A stretch of DNA of 64,000 nt, from contig JACCEP010000007.1 in NCBI GenBank assembly GCA_013416395.1, positions 1 through 64,000 of the forward strand. The letters run 5' to 3'. Below, piece after piece: positions 44,509-54,394 of the stretch (positions are counted from its first letter, which is position 1; every line of letters begins with the position of its first letter). This DNA comes from Alcaligenaceae bacterium. GTDB taxonomy: Bacteria; Pseudomonadota; Gammaproteobacteria; Burkholderiales; Burkholderiaceae_B. The translations under genes were made by a program, and so were the position numbers. The notes beneath the pieces are model-generated. The model saw nothing but the letters and a program-made list of their open reading frames with translations, ran no database searches and had not been told where the DNA came from.

Positions 44509-46092
44509 TTACGTTGCCGTCTCAACGCGGTTTCGTCCATTGCGTTTCGCACGGTAAAGCGCTTCATCGGATCGTTTCAGCAGCTCGTCAATACTTTGAA
44601 CATTTAACGGCCAATGTGCTACTCCCAATGAAATCGTAATATTTCCAACGGGGTCGAACGGTGTCCGCTCTACCAATTGCCGCAAACGTTCAGCCACGTC
44701 GCCTGCCACGGTGAGATCAGTGTCTGGAAGTAAAAGAGCAAACTCTTCGCCACCTATTCGGCAAAGTAAGTCGCCACTTCGCGAACATGACCGCATCAAG
44801 TTGCTCAAGCGCCGCAAGACTTCATCCCCCATATCGTGGCCATACGTGTCGTTAACACGCTTGAAGTGATCGACGTCGGCGGTTACGAGAGAGACGGCAC
44901 GATGATCGTCCCGCCAGTTCTCGATGGCGTAATCGAAGGCCCTTCGGTTGCTTAACCCAGTTAGAGAATCGGTCTGTACGTCCTCGCTTAACTTATTTAT
45001 CTTGCCGTGCATTAGTTCAATACCAGCTAACAGTGCCTTTTTCAGGTTTGCCGTTTCAAAATACCAAGCCAATGTCTGTTTGATCTCTGACGTCGTTTCG
45101 GGCCGGTCCATTGTGGTTGCGCTTTCGGCCAAACGTCGTAACGGTTGTGCAATTGCCCGTGCGAACCGCCAAATGATCAGCGCAATCAACAAAGCTAACG
45201 GTAATGCATTGAGCAGCACGCGGGTAAGCAGCTCGCTGAGCGGCTTCAGCGTATCTGAGACGGGAAGTTGCAACACAATGCCCCAATCTGTTCCTGCAAC
45301 CAAAGCATATCCCGCCAGCATATCAATGCCTTGACTGTTAATCACACGCATCATGCCAGACTTGCCTGCAGCAATATCATCAACGGCGAGGTTCGCGCCC
45401 ACAATGGTTCCGACACGCTCGGCTTGCGGGTGGTACAACAAGCGCCGGTTGCTGTCGATAACATATAGGTATGACCGATCTCGATGAGAGGAGCGCCTGA
45501 GTACACGATTAAGTGTGCTCGGCTCCTCCAGATAAATAGTGCCGCTGATATAACCCAGATAATTTTCGTTGGCATCGAATACCGGCTGAGAAACGGTAAG
45601 CAGTAATTTCCCTGTGTGCGAAACAAACGGAGGGCTAATTAAAGGCTTGCGCTCGCCCAGAGATTGCAACGCACCAGCGGACCCTAATTGGTCTCCAATA
45701 ATACGAAGATCGGGGTCAGTTGCTCGAACCACGCCCGTGTCATCTACGATTGCAACGGAATTGAAGCTGTCGGTCTGCCGCTTTAAGCGCACCGCCTCTG
45801 CCTGCAAAAAAGAGTGATCGTCATAGTGGTTTGCAATTGTGCCAGCGGCGTATTGAAGCTGTTGCTGAGCCGAATGCAGAAACTCATCTACAGTGAGAGC
45901 CACTTTCGTGGCGTACACGTAATTGGTCTCTAGCGTTTTTTCGATTAATACTTCCCGCTGAACGCGATAGCTGGCAAATAAACTATTGGCCAGCATTAAA
46001 AACGCACTGATCAGGGCTAGCAATAAAATTAACCGGCGCAAATCCAGTGTAGAAGAGCCGAGAACGGCTCTCTTCAAAGAGGCTAGCATCAA
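44509..46092 (-). CDS. Membrane diguanylate cyclase with dCache sensor
   Basis: 527 residues. Membrane helix about 20-42, a periplasmic double Cache-type sensor about 45-285 (SVAIVDDTGVVRATDPD, YLYVIDSNRRLLYHPQ), second helix about 290-312, then a HAMP-like linker and GGDEF domain about 370-527. GGEEF is intact at 447-451, with RSGD at 438-441 five residues upstream, the product-inhibition I site. It should make cyclic di-GMP in response to an extracellular small ligand. Located convergently next to the wss end of the cellulose operon, so a role in activating BcsA is likely. Confidence 0.93.
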   Translation of the reverse strand: MMLASLKRAVLGSSTLDLRRLILLLALISAFLMLANSLFASYRVQREVLIEKTLETNYVYATKVALTVDEFLHSAQQQLQYAAGTIANHYDDHSFLQAEAVRLKRQTDSFNSVAIVDDTGVVRATDPDLRIIGDQLGSAGALQSLGERKPLISPPFVSHTGKLLLTVSQPVFDANENYLGYISGTIYLEEPSTLNRVLRRSSHRDRSYLYVIDSNRRLLYHPQAERVGTIVGANLAVDDIAAGKSGMMRVINSQGIDMLAGYALVAGTDWGIVLQLPVSDTLKPLSELLTRVLLNALPLALLIALIIWRFARAIAQPLRRLAESATTMDRPETTSEIKQTLAWYFETANLKKALLAGIELMHGKINKLSEDVQTDSLTGLSNRRAFDYAIENWRDDHRAVSLVTADVDHFKRVNDTYGHDMGDEVLRRLSNLMRSCSRSGDLLCRIGGEEFALLLPDTDLTVAGDVAERLRQLVERTPFDPVGNITISLGVAHWPLNVQSIDELLKRSDEALYRAKRNGRNRVETAT

Positions 46093-46360
46093 AAAACCTC
46101 TAATTTAAGGGAAGCTTTCGATCTGAGAAAAGCCCGGTATATGTATGTCATCATGCAGTGCAGGGAGAGCCGTTAGCTACGATTTATATGTATTGTTTAA
46201 CCCAACACATGAGAGTACGGTGCAAAACGGAGGTTTCGCCTCGCATTGGATTCTAGCCTGAATATGTGACAAAAACCGACAAAGCAAACTCACCGTGCAA
46301 AGACTACGCTGAGTGTACGATGTGTGCTCGACTCGCCCAGATGGAAGTTACTCCCAAGGC

Positions 46361-47332
46361 TCACATACTCTCACCCTTACGCTCCGCCACCTTTGCCTCA
46401 TGCGACACAGTCACTTCTTCACCAATCAGGCCTCGTGGCCTGAAAATCAGCGTCAGCATAAGTACCAGCCCAATCAGGATAATCTGTGCTGCACCACCCT
46501 TAACCTGTAATTGAACAGGCAACAGGGCCTGCACCGTAGTGCCGCTAAGTGTCCAAACTGCCCACATCAGCACCGCACCCAGAATGGCGCCCTTGTTGTT
46601 TCCGCTGCCTCCTACGATCAGCATGGTCCAGATCTGAAAAGTAAAAACAGGCAGAAAGTCTTCTGGGCTGACAAAACCAATGAAACTGGCGTACAGCGCG
46701 CCGCCCAAGCCCATAATGGCTGATCCGATCACAAAGGATTGCAGACGAAAGCTAAAAGGATTTTTGCCTAGCGAGGCGGCGGCAATTTCGTCCTCGCGGA
46801 TAGCCTTCAACACGCGGCCCCACGGCGAGCGCACAATGGCTTCCAACGCACTATAAATAACCAGCACCAGCATCACCATGAAAGCCAGCATCAGTCCGTC
46901 GCGCCCAATTTGCGACTGAAACAGATCGGGAAGTAGTCGAGGAATACTGGTGGCACCCTGGCTTCCACCCGTAAGGGCTGATGCATTCAAGGCGATTAGC
47001 TGAAAGATAAGCCCGATGCCGATCGTGATGATGGCGAGATAATCTTCATGCAGGCGCAAGGTAGGTATGCCTACGATAAAGGCACTCAGCCCTGCCGTCA
47101 GCACGGCCCCAACAAGGCCGACTACAAACGGCAAACCAAAGCCGCCAAGGTGCGTTCCGTAAGGCGGGCCGCACAAGATCGCAAAGGTATACGCGCCAAC
47201 CAGAAAAAAACCTGATACCCCAATATTGAATAAGCCGGTGTAGCCCCATTGAAGGTTGAGACCAAGGCAGACCACCGCATAGATCAGGGCCTGGATTAGA
47301 AAGAAGACCAGATAGGCCGAGATGCCACTCAT
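46361..47332 (-). CDS. livM: Branched-chain amino acid type ABC permease LivM (system 1)
   Basis: 323 residues with about ten membrane helices; LNLQWGYTGLFNIGVSGFFLVGAYT and FVIGSAIMGLGGALYASFIGFVSP are typical LivM stretches. Last gene of a five-gene minus-strand importer operon, overlapping livH by 4 bases. The long periplasmic-binding protein of the system is encoded at 49745. Liv-family importers also move urea, amides and aromatic acids, so leucine-type substrate is not certain. Confidence 0.9.
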   Translation of the reverse strand: MSGISAYLVFFLIQALIYAVVCLGLNLQWGYTGLFNIGVSGFFLVGAYTFAILCGPPYGTHLGGFGLPFVVGLVGAVLTAGLSAFIVGIPTLRLHEDYLAIITIGIGLIFQLIALNASALTGGSQGATSIPRLLPDLFQSQIGRDGLMLAFMVMLVLVIYSALEAIVRSPWGRVLKAIREDEIAAASLGKNPFSFRLQSFVIGSAIMGLGGALYASFIGFVSPEDFLPVFTFQIWTMLIVGGSGNNKGAILGAVLMWAVWTLSGTTVQALLPVQLQVKGGAAQIILIGLVLMLTLIFRPRGLIGEEVTVSHEAKVAERKGESM

Positions 47333-48222
47333 GAGCGCTCCCCGAGAATGCCTTTGGGGTATAGCAGTAAGATCAAAAACATCAGTCCAAACCCCACGGC
47401 AGGCATATAGGCCGCGCCGATAAAGGGTACCGACATGGACTCTGCCAGCCCAATGAGCAGGCCACCCAGGACTGCGCCATAAATGCTGCCCACACCGCCC
47501 AGAATGGCGGCAGCGAACATGGGCAGAATAAGGTTAAACCCCATCTCAGGCGATATTTGAACGGTCAAGCCAAACAGCACGCCGGCTACAGCAGCCAAAC
47601 TGCCGCCCACTATCCAGGTCCAGCGTATGACCCCTTGAACATTGATACCGGTAATGCCTGCCAGGGCGGGGTTGTCTGAAACGGCACGCATGGCTTTGCC
47701 CAGCCTGCTCCGGGTTAAAAAGAGATGCAACGCCACCATTAACAACACCGTTAGCACAACGACAAACACCTCATCCATGGTCACTCGCACACCGGGGAAT
47801 ATTTCACGGGCAATGGCGATATTGTGTGAGTAGTATTCTGGCTGAGGGCCCCAGATAAAGGCCACGACACTACGCAGCAATAGCGAAGCACCAAAAGAGG
47901 CAATAACCAGTGTCACCGCCACATCGCTTTTGCGCAGCAGGCGAAAAAGAAGGTAGTCAAGCAACAGCGCCAGCGCTGCGGTCAAAACACCGGCGACGGC
48001 TATCGCCAGTAGAAAGCGCCAGCCAAACGTCAACGGGCCAATGGCCGCCCCGCCGCCGAAAAGCATGACGAACACAAGTGCAAAATAAGCGCCAAAGGTC
48101 AGGAATTCGCCGTGAGCAAAATTGGCGAAACGCAAAATGTTGTAGGTTAGTGTCAGGCCAATAGCGCCTAACGCCAGGGTCGCACCCAGGATGATGCCGT
48201 TTGCGACGTATTGCCACATCAT
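47329..48222 (-). CDS. livH: Branched-chain amino acid type ABC permease LivH (system 1)
   Basis: 297 residues. LGAIGLTLTYNILRFANFAHGEFLTFGAYFAL is the LivH N-terminal signature and FAAAILGGVGSIYGAVLGGLLIGLAES the conserved cytoplasmic loop. Overlaps both neighbours by 4 bases, so the permeases are made in equal amounts. Confidence 0.9.
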   Translation of the reverse strand: MMWQYVANGIILGATLALGAIGLTLTYNILRFANFAHGEFLTFGAYFALVFVMLFGGGAAIGPLTFGWRFLLAIAVAGVLTAALALLLDYLLFRLLRKSDVAVTLVIASFGASLLLRSVVAFIWGPQPEYYSHNIAIAREIFPGVRVTMDEVFVVVLTVLLMVALHLFLTRSRLGKAMRAVSDNPALAGITGINVQGVIRWTWIVGGSLAAVAGVLFGLTVQISPEMGFNLILPMFAAAILGGVGSIYGAVLGGLLIGLAESMSVPFIGAAYMPAVGFGLMFLILLLYPKGILGERS

Positions 48223-48956
48223 GACAAGCCTCGCCGCACGCCCAGATACAGCATGCCGACTTCGGGGTTTTGCAATAATTCCTGTGCATCCCCGTTTATT
48301 TGATCGCGTCCTTGTGCCAAGACATAACCACGGTCGGAAATAGCCAGTGCCGCTTTTGCATTTTGCTCGACAATCAACAGAGTTACGCCTAGGTCACGCA
48401 CCTGCCGCACTTTGGCAAACAACACGCCAACCATTTTCGGGGACAAGCCCGCAGAGGGCTCATCCAGCATGAGCAGCATGGGGTTGCCCATTAATGCCCG
48501 GGCAACGGCCACCATTTGACGCTCACCCCCCGATAATGTGCCGGCCGTTTGCCGGCGCCGTTCCCGCAGTTTCGGGAAGAGATCAAACATACGTTCCAGA
48601 TCACGCTTGATGATGCTGCGATCAGGCTGAATGTAGGCGCCCATTTCCAGGTTTTCTTCAATACTGAGCCGGACAAAGATATTGTTTGTTTGCGGTACGT
48701 AGGCCAAACCCCGTCGCATCATCAGGTGTGACGCCACACCGGCAATGTCTTGCCCAAACAGATGTACGCTGCCGCCACGAATGGCCACCAGGCCTGCAAT
48801 AGCCTTAATCAACGTAGATTTGCCTGCACCGTTGGGGCCCAGTACAGTCACGATTTCTCCGCGCTGCACCTGCAGTTCGACACCACGCAAAATATTTACC
48901 TCTGGTGTGTAGCCAGCTACCAGGTCATGCACGTGCAGCGCGCGTTCACTCATCAC
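48219..48956 (-). CDS. livF: ABC ATPase LivF (system 1)
   Basis: 245 residues. Walker A GPNGAGKST, signature LSGGERQMVAVARALMGNPMLLMLDEPSAGLSP, as in LivF. Pairs with LivG (48953-49708) to energise transport. Start overlaps the LivG stop by 4 bases. Confidence 0.92.
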   Translation of the reverse strand: MMSERALHVHDLVAGYTPEVNILRGVELQVQRGEIVTVLGPNGAGKSTLIKAIAGLVAIRGGSVHLFGQDIAGVASHLMMRRGLAYVPQTNNIFVRLSIEENLEMGAYIQPDRSIIKRDLERMFDLFPKLRERRRQTAGTLSGGERQMVAVARALMGNPMLLMLDEPSAGLSPKMVGVLFAKVRQVRDLGVTLLIVEQNAKAALAISDRGYVLAQGRDQINGDAQELLQNPEVGMLYLGVRRGLS

Positions 48957-49708
48957 TCTACCCCGCCTAAATACGCGTCAAGCACACGCGGATCGCTGCG
49001 CACCAGCGCCGGAGGCCCTTCCAATATCAGTTTGCCCTGAGCCATGACCAGAACTGGGTCGCATAAACTCAACACCAAATCCATATTGTGTTCAATGATC
49101 AGAAAGGTGACACCACGTGAATTCAGCGCTTTTAGCTTGTCCATAATGGTTACCAGCAGGCTGGGGTTGACCCCTGCCCCGGGCTCGTCCAGCAAAATCA
49201 ATTTTGGATCAGCCATGAGTACGCGGGCCAATTCCAGCAATTTCTGCTGACCCCCAGAAAGGTTTTTGGCAGACTCTCCGGCCAGCTGATCCAGGCCCAG
49301 AAACGCCAATATCTCTTGCGCTCTCTCCCGACAGGCGCGCTCTTGACCGCGTACTTTGGATCGGTTGAACCAGTTGTTCCAGAAATACTCGCCCGCCTGC
49401 CCGATGGGCGCCAGCATGCTGTTTTCGAGCACAGACATGGCCGCAAAAGGACGCGGAATCTGAAAAGTACGTGCCAGGCCCAAACGGTAAATGCGATACG
49501 GTGGCAAGCCGCCTATGCTTTTATCCTGAAATAGAATTTTGCCGGATGTAGGCGTGTGCATCCCCGCAATCGTATTGAACAAGGTTGTCTTGCCAGCACC
49601 ATTGGGGCCTATCAAGCCCGTGATGGTGTTGGCTCGTAAAGTGAAAGACACGTCATCAACCGCACGTAGTCCTCCAAACTGTCTGACCAGATGCTTGACC
49701 TCCAGCAT
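48953..49708 (-). CDS. livG: ABC ATPase LivG (system 1)
   Basis: 251 residues. Walker A GPNGAGKTT, the LivG-specific GLARTFQIPRPFAAMSVLEN, signature LSGGQQKLLELARVLMADPKLILLDEPGAGVNP. Longer insert before the signature than LivF, typical for LivG. Thirty-six bases separate it from the receptor gene. Confidence 0.92.
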   Translation of the reverse strand: MLEVKHLVRQFGGLRAVDDVSFTLRANTITGLIGPNGAGKTTLFNTIAGMHTPTSGKILFQDKSIGGLPPYRIYRLGLARTFQIPRPFAAMSVLENSMLAPIGQAGEYFWNNWFNRSKVRGQERACRERAQEILAFLGLDQLAGESAKNLSGGQQKLLELARVLMADPKLILLDEPGAGVNPSLLVTIMDKLKALNSRGVTFLIIEHNMDLVLSLCDPVLVMAQGKLILEGPPALVRSDPRVLDAYLGGVE

Positions 49709-49744
49709 TTGCCATGACCTTTCAAAGACCTGGGGAAACCGGCA

Positions 49745-51007
49745 TCAATGAATCTTTTGACGCAGTTCGGCAATTTGTTCTACCGTGACCATATCGGTAG
49801 CCTGCACCTTGCCGCTGCTATCAACAGACCAGACGACCATGGGTGCATTTATGTCGCCATAGGCGTCAAATTGCAGCGGCCCGGAAGCGCCTATGTATTG
49901 AATGGGTTTTTTCTCTTTAATGAGTATCGACGCCTTTTTAAGCTCTTGGGCTCCGGCATAAATCTTTTCGCCCTTGGGGTCCGTAACCTTGCGGATGCTG
50001 TCGCGAATGGCAGTGCCATCGGCACTGTTGGCGTACTCCATGGCCAGGCCGACCAACACCGCTCCATCGTACGCATTGGTAATGTATGCCTGCGTGGGCA
50101 ACTGACCAAACTTGGTTTTATATTCTTCGGTAAACGTGGCAAACGATGGCGTTTTTACTGAGCCGGCGGCAGTACCATGGACGTTTTTCATGTACTGTGC
50201 GCCGACATCATTCACAAATGCTTGAGACTCTAACCCATCAGGAAACAGAAAATGTTGTGGGCCTCCGTCAGAGATCCATTCACGCGTAATGGTCGTTCCA
50301 TCGCCGGGGTAACCAATAAGAAACAAGGCATCAGGCGTAGGGCTTAATGCACTATTAACCTCTGAACGATACGAAGGTTGGCTGGGGTTGTAGACCACGT
50401 TTTGCGTAACTGTGCCGCCCAGTTTGGTGAACGCATTACTGAACTCACTGCTCAAGCCCTGACCATAGGCATTGTTCAGATACAGCACGGCCACTTTCTT
50501 TAGCCCCGAATCCAGTGCCACTTTGGCTATTGCCACACCCTGCAATGCATCGGATGGTGTTGTTCGAAACCAATAGCCATCTGTTTTGCCATCTTTGGCA
50601 AGCTTGGTAAAAAGCGGCGAGGTGGATGCCGGAGAGATCAGCACCGCTTTGCCCGGTGTTGTGACGGCGGTCAGAATAGCAGCGCTAACGCCACTGGAAA
50701 GTGCGCCAACAATGGCGGGAACATGCTGTACGTCTACCAGCTTTTTTGCGGCGTCGACGCCGACCGATGGGCTGGTCTGGTCATCGAGCAGGGACAAACT
50801 AACGGTACATGTATTGACGCCGCCTGCCGCATTGAGGTCTGACACCGCCAATTGGGCGCCTTTTTCAATTTGCTGGCCCAGTGCACCTAATGACCCCGTT
50901 AATGACATGACGCTACCAATGGTGATATTGCAGGCGGCTTGGGCAGGGCTTAGGGCGACGGTGCTGGCAAACGCAGCACTAATGATGACTAAGGATTTTT
51001 TGAACAT
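49745..51007 (-). CDS. Liv-type ABC substrate-binding protein (system 1)
   Basis: 420 residues from the ATG at 51007 (MFKKSLVIIS). Signal peptide ends at PAQA; mature start ACNITIGSVMSLTGSLGALGQQIEKGAQLAVSDLNAAGG is the Peripla_BP_6 fold. In-frame codons up to 51130 lack a signal sequence. First gene of the minus-strand importer operon. Ligand unknown. Confidence 0.9.
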   Translation of the reverse strand: MFKKSLVIISAAFASTVALSPAQAACNITIGSVMSLTGSLGALGQQIEKGAQLAVSDLNAAGGVNTCTVSLSLLDDQTSPSVGVDAAKKLVDVQHVPAIVGALSSGVSAAILTAVTTPGKAVLISPASTSPLFTKLAKDGKTDGYWFRTTPSDALQGVAIAKVALDSGLKKVAVLYLNNAYGQGLSSEFSNAFTKLGGTVTQNVVYNPSQPSYRSEVNSALSPTPDALFLIGYPGDGTTITREWISDGGPQHFLFPDGLESQAFVNDVGAQYMKNVHGTAAGSVKTPSFATFTEEYKTKFGQLPTQAYITNAYDGAVLVGLAMEYANSADGTAIRDSIRKVTDPKGEKIYAGAQELKKASILIKEKKPIQYIGASGPLQFDAYGDINAPMVVWSVDSSGKVQATDMVTVEQIAELRQKIH

Positions 51008-51344
51008 AGCGAGTACCTCTGGCGTGAACCTAGGGTTGCCAACAAGGTTGACTATCGCTACGTTAAAACTAGCCAGCATCGCAGGCATACTGAAAATGGT
51101 AGCACTCGCAGTGGCCGTGTCAATAGACAATTTACGGGATTGGGCTGGAAAAATAAATCTACTACGGATATGAATAATATCGATAAGGCAAGAGAGCCCG
51201 CCAATGCAATGATGGCCGAGATTATTTTAAGGTTTAAGCAATAATAGGTGGATTAGAGCCGCCTGACGGTACTACACTTGTTACGAGGATGCAGTGAACG
51301 GAGGGGGTCCGCTTCGACAAAATGTTCTTTCAGGAGACTATGTC
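51008..51344. other. Intergenic region between two divergent Liv-type operons
   Basis: About 340 bases without a gene; it should hold promoters for both importers. I could not define a clear -35/-10 pair or a perfect inverted repeat. The only strong signal is the AGGAG site at its right edge, used by the gene at 51345. Confidence 0.5.
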
Positions 51345-52559
51345 ATGACCCTACGAAACACTTCTTTTTTCTTTTCTGCCCTAAGTATCGCGCTGTTTGC
51401 TGCCCTGCCCGTCAGCAGCGCGCAAGCGCAAGATATCGTACTGGGCGCTTCGGTGCAATTAACGGGGCCGCTCGCCAACACCGGCCGATATTATCGTGAT
51501 TCTTATCAGCTAGCCATCGACAAAATCAACGCTGCTGGCGGCGTAAAGGTTGGCGACAAAACTGAAAAACTGGCGCTCAAGCTTTACGATAATCAGTCTG
51601 ACGTTAACCTGAGCGTACGCCAATATACCGAGCTGGTTACTCAGGACAAGGTCAATATGCTGTTGGGCCCATTTGCCAGCAACTTCGCCATTGCCGATTC
51701 TGCCGTGGCTGAGAAATACAAAATACCCATGGTGCAAGGTGGTGGTGCATCTGACCAGATTTTTGCACGTAATTTTAAATACATATTTGGCACCCTGGCA
51801 CCGGCCAGCGATTACTTTGGCAGCACGATAAAGATGCTTAAGCAGCTTAAGCCTGAGCCTAAAACCATTGCGCTGCTTTATGCCGATGACGCGTTCGACG
51901 TGTCGGTGGCCAACGGAACACGCCCCATGCTCAAGGCCGCCGGGTTCGATATTGCCATGGATGAACGCTACAGCTCAGACGCCACCGATTTCAACACCTT
52001 GCTTTCGCAAATTAAAAGCAAGAAAGTCGACGTAGTACTGGTCGCCGGCCATGAAACCGAGATCTTGAACTTTGTACGGCAAGCCAAGAGCCTGGCTGTC
52101 GCACCCAAAATGTATTCCTTCACCGTGGGCGTACCAAGCGAAGACTTTCGCAAGGCGCTCGGTGCCGATGCAAATTACGCCTTTGGCATGACAGCGTGGC
52201 TTCCTTCGGCCAAACTGAAAGACCGTTGGTTCGGGGATGCACAGAAGTTTGCTACTGAATACAAGGCCAAATACAACTACGACCCCGACTATCATGCCGC
52301 ATCTGGAGTAGCCACGGTCGAAACCATCGTACAGGCCATCGAGAACGTAGGAACAACAGACCCGCAAAAAGTACGCGACGAACTGGCCAAGATTAACTTT
52401 GATAGCCTTTATGGCCCCATCGCATTCAAAAAAAATGGGCAAATTAGCCTGCCGCAGACCGTTATACAGGTACAAGACGACAAGGTTGCTGAAGTCTACG
52501 ACGCCAAGGGCTTCGTGCAACCGCCCAAGTACCCCATGCCTGCCTGGGATGCTCGCTAA
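51345..52559 (+). CDS. Liv-type ABC substrate-binding protein (system 2)
   Basis: 404 residues from the ATG at 51345, with AGGAG 8 bases upstream. Signal peptide [22 protein letters not shown], then [37 protein letters not shown] (Peripla_BP_6). Shares family but little detail with the receptor at 49745, so the two systems probably bind different ligands. Heads the plus-strand operon ending at 55853. Confidence 0.9.
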   Translation: MTLRNTSFFFSALSIALFAALPVSSAQAQDIVLGASVQLTGPLANTGRYYRDSYQLAIDKINAAGGVKVGDKTEKLALKLYDNQSDVNLSVRQYTELVTQDKVNMLLGPFASNFAIADSAVAEKYKIPMVQGGGASDQIFARNFKYIFGTLAPASDYFGSTIKMLKQLKPEPKTIALLYADDAFDVSVANGTRPMLKAAGFDIAMDERYSSDATDFNTLLSQIKSKKVDVVLVAGHETEILNFVRQAKSLAVAPKMYSFTVGVPSEDFRKALGADANYAFGMTAWLPSAKLKDRWFGDAQKFATEYKAKYNYDPDYHAASGVATVETIVQAIENVGTTDPQKVRDELAKINFDSLYGPIAFKKNGQISLPQTVIQVQDDKVAEVYDAKGFVQPPKYPMPAWDAR

Positions 52560-52586
52560 CTCACACCCTGCCTGGAGCCTGACATC

Positions 52587-53450
52587 ATGGACTTGCTTGT
52601 GCAGATTCTTGTCAACGGCATACTTCTTGGGGGACTGTATGCCGTCATGGCGCTAGGCCTGGCGCTGGTGTGGGGCGTGCTGAACATTGTCAACCTGGCA
52701 CATGGTGCATTCATTATGCTGGGTGGTTATGTGTCTTGGTTTCTATTCATCTACATGGGCATAGACCCCTTTCTTGGCTTGCCCATTACTGCCGTGGTCA
52801 TGTTCACATTGGGCTATGCACTGCAACGCGGCATACTCAATCTGATTGTTCGCGCGCCTATGTTCAATACCCTGCTGATAACGTTTGGCCTGGAAGTTGT
52901 CTTGACCTATCTGGCGCAACTGGTGTTTTCTGCCGATTTTCGCGCCATCAACCCGTCGTACGCGGGTAACAGCCTGACGCTGGGTTTTGTGACCATTCCC
53001 GTGGTGCGACTGGCTGCCTTTGTGGTGGCATTGGCATTAACGGTAGGAATGTGGCTGTTTCTGCTGCATACCAGGTTGGGCCGTGCCATTCGTGCGACCG
53101 CACAAAACCTGGTTGCGGCCCGTCTGTATGGTGTTGAGCCGCGCCACCTTTATGCCATGACGTTTGGCTTGGGCATTGCGTTAGCGGGTGCTGCCGGTGG
53201 ACTTTACGGCACCGTATCGCAAATAAACCCGTACATTGGTGCGCCGTTGACGGCCAAGTGCTTCGCCATTGCGATTATCGGTGGCCTGGAAAACCCCTTG
53301 GGCGTCATCGTAGGTGGACTTTTCCTGGGCATTATTGAATCGCTGACAGCCTTATATATTGGCCCGACTTTTTCTGATGTAGCCAGCTTCGGCATACTGG
53401 TTTTAGTTCTTATCATTCGCCCCAGTGGGTTATTGGGGCGTACAACATGA
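52587..53450 (+). CDS. livH: ABC permease LivH (system 2)
   Basis: 287 residues. VNGILLGGLYAVMALGLALVWGVLNIVNLAHGAFIMLGGY is the LivH signature; CFAIAIIGGLENPLGVIVGGLFLGIIES the conserved loop. Overlaps livM by 4 bases. Confidence 0.9.
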   Translation: MDLLVQILVNGILLGGLYAVMALGLALVWGVLNIVNLAHGAFIMLGGYVSWFLFIYMGIDPFLGLPITAVVMFTLGYALQRGILNLIVRAPMFNTLLITFGLEVVLTYLAQLVFSADFRAINPSYAGNSLTLGFVTIPVVRLAAFVVALALTVGMWLFLLHTRLGRAIRATAQNLVAARLYGVEPRHLYAMTFGLGIALAGAAGGLYGTVSQINPYIGAPLTAKCFAIAIIGGLENPLGVIVGGLFLGIIESLTALYIGPTFSDVASFGILVLVLIIRPSGLLGRTT

Positions 53451-54394
53451 AAATTCTACGCATTGCCGGCTTGCTCGTCATTATTGCGCTACTGGCGGGC
53501 GTGCCCTTGTTAGGCAATGACGTATTAACGCAATTTGGCATCAATGCCCTGCTCTTGGCTGTGCTGGCGCAAGGCTGGAACATAATAGGTGGCTACACAG
53601 GGTACGCGTCATTTGGCAATTCTGTTTTCTATGGTTTAGGAAGCTACGGTGTGGGCATTGCCATGGTGCAGTGGCACTTGCCGTTTGGCGTGGGTCTGGC
53701 CTTGGGCGCACTGATGGCCCTGGTTTTTGCGGTACTGCTGGGTTTGCCTGTGCTTCGTTTACGAGGCCATTATTTTGCTATCGCCACCTTGGCGCTGGCT
53801 CAGGTCATGATCGCCATTACGTCTAACGTAGAGCTGGCGGGCAGCAATGTTGGGCTGGTATTGCCACCACTTAATAATGACCCTCTGTTTTATGAATTGG
53901 CACTGGTGTTATTGGTGCTAATTACCCTGACGATTTTTTGGTTCACGCGCAGCCGTTTTGGGTTTGGCCTGATCGCCATACGTGAAAATGAAGAAGGGGC
54001 AGCCGTCATGGGGGTTAATACCACGCTCTACAAGGTGATCGCCTTTGCGCTTTCAGGTGTATTCAGCGCGCTGGCAGGTGGCATTCATGCGTATTGGATT
54101 ACGTTTCTGGACCCCGCCAGCGCGTTTGATATCAGCTTAAACGTCAAGATGATCATTATGGCTGTCTTTGGCGGGCCGGGAACCGTGCTGGGCCCGGTTA
54201 TAGGCGCGTTTAGCCTGTCGGCGCTTTCTGAAATTTTATCCAGCGAAGTGACCAGTATTGCCGGCCTGTTCTTCGGCGTGGTGATCGTTGCCGCCGTGGT
54301 GCTGATGCCGCGTGGCCTGGCTGATGTTTTTCGCCATTTTCGCAAATCAGGCTGGCATTACTTTATTGAAAACATACGGAACCATCGCTTATGA
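53447..54394 (+). CDS. livM: ABC permease LivM (system 2)
   Basis: 315 residues. GWNIIGGYTGYASFGNSVFYGLGSYGVG and LPVLRLRGHYFAIATLALAQVM are LivM hallmarks, with about ten membrane helices. Overlaps livH and livG by 4 bases each. Confidence 0.9.
   Translation: MKILRIAGLLVIIALLAGVPLLGNDVLTQFGINALLLAVLAQGWNIIGGYTGYASFGNSVFYGLGSYGVGIAMVQWHLPFGVGLALGALMALVFAVLLGLPVLRLRGHYFAIATLALAQVMIAITSNVELAGSNVGLVLPPLNNDPLFYELALVLLVLITLTIFWFTRSRFGFGLIAIRENEEGAAVMGVNTTLYKVIAFALSGVFSALAGGIHAYWITFLDPASAFDISLNVKMIIMAVFGGPGTVLGPVIGAFSLSALSEILSSEVTSIAGLFFGVVIVAAVVLMPRGLADVFRHFRKSGWHYFIENIRNHRL

Noticed and set aside
44316-44639. Plus-strand frame after wssI
   Set aside because: Half of it is antisense to the diguanylate cyclase gene; no family features and no ribosome site of its own.
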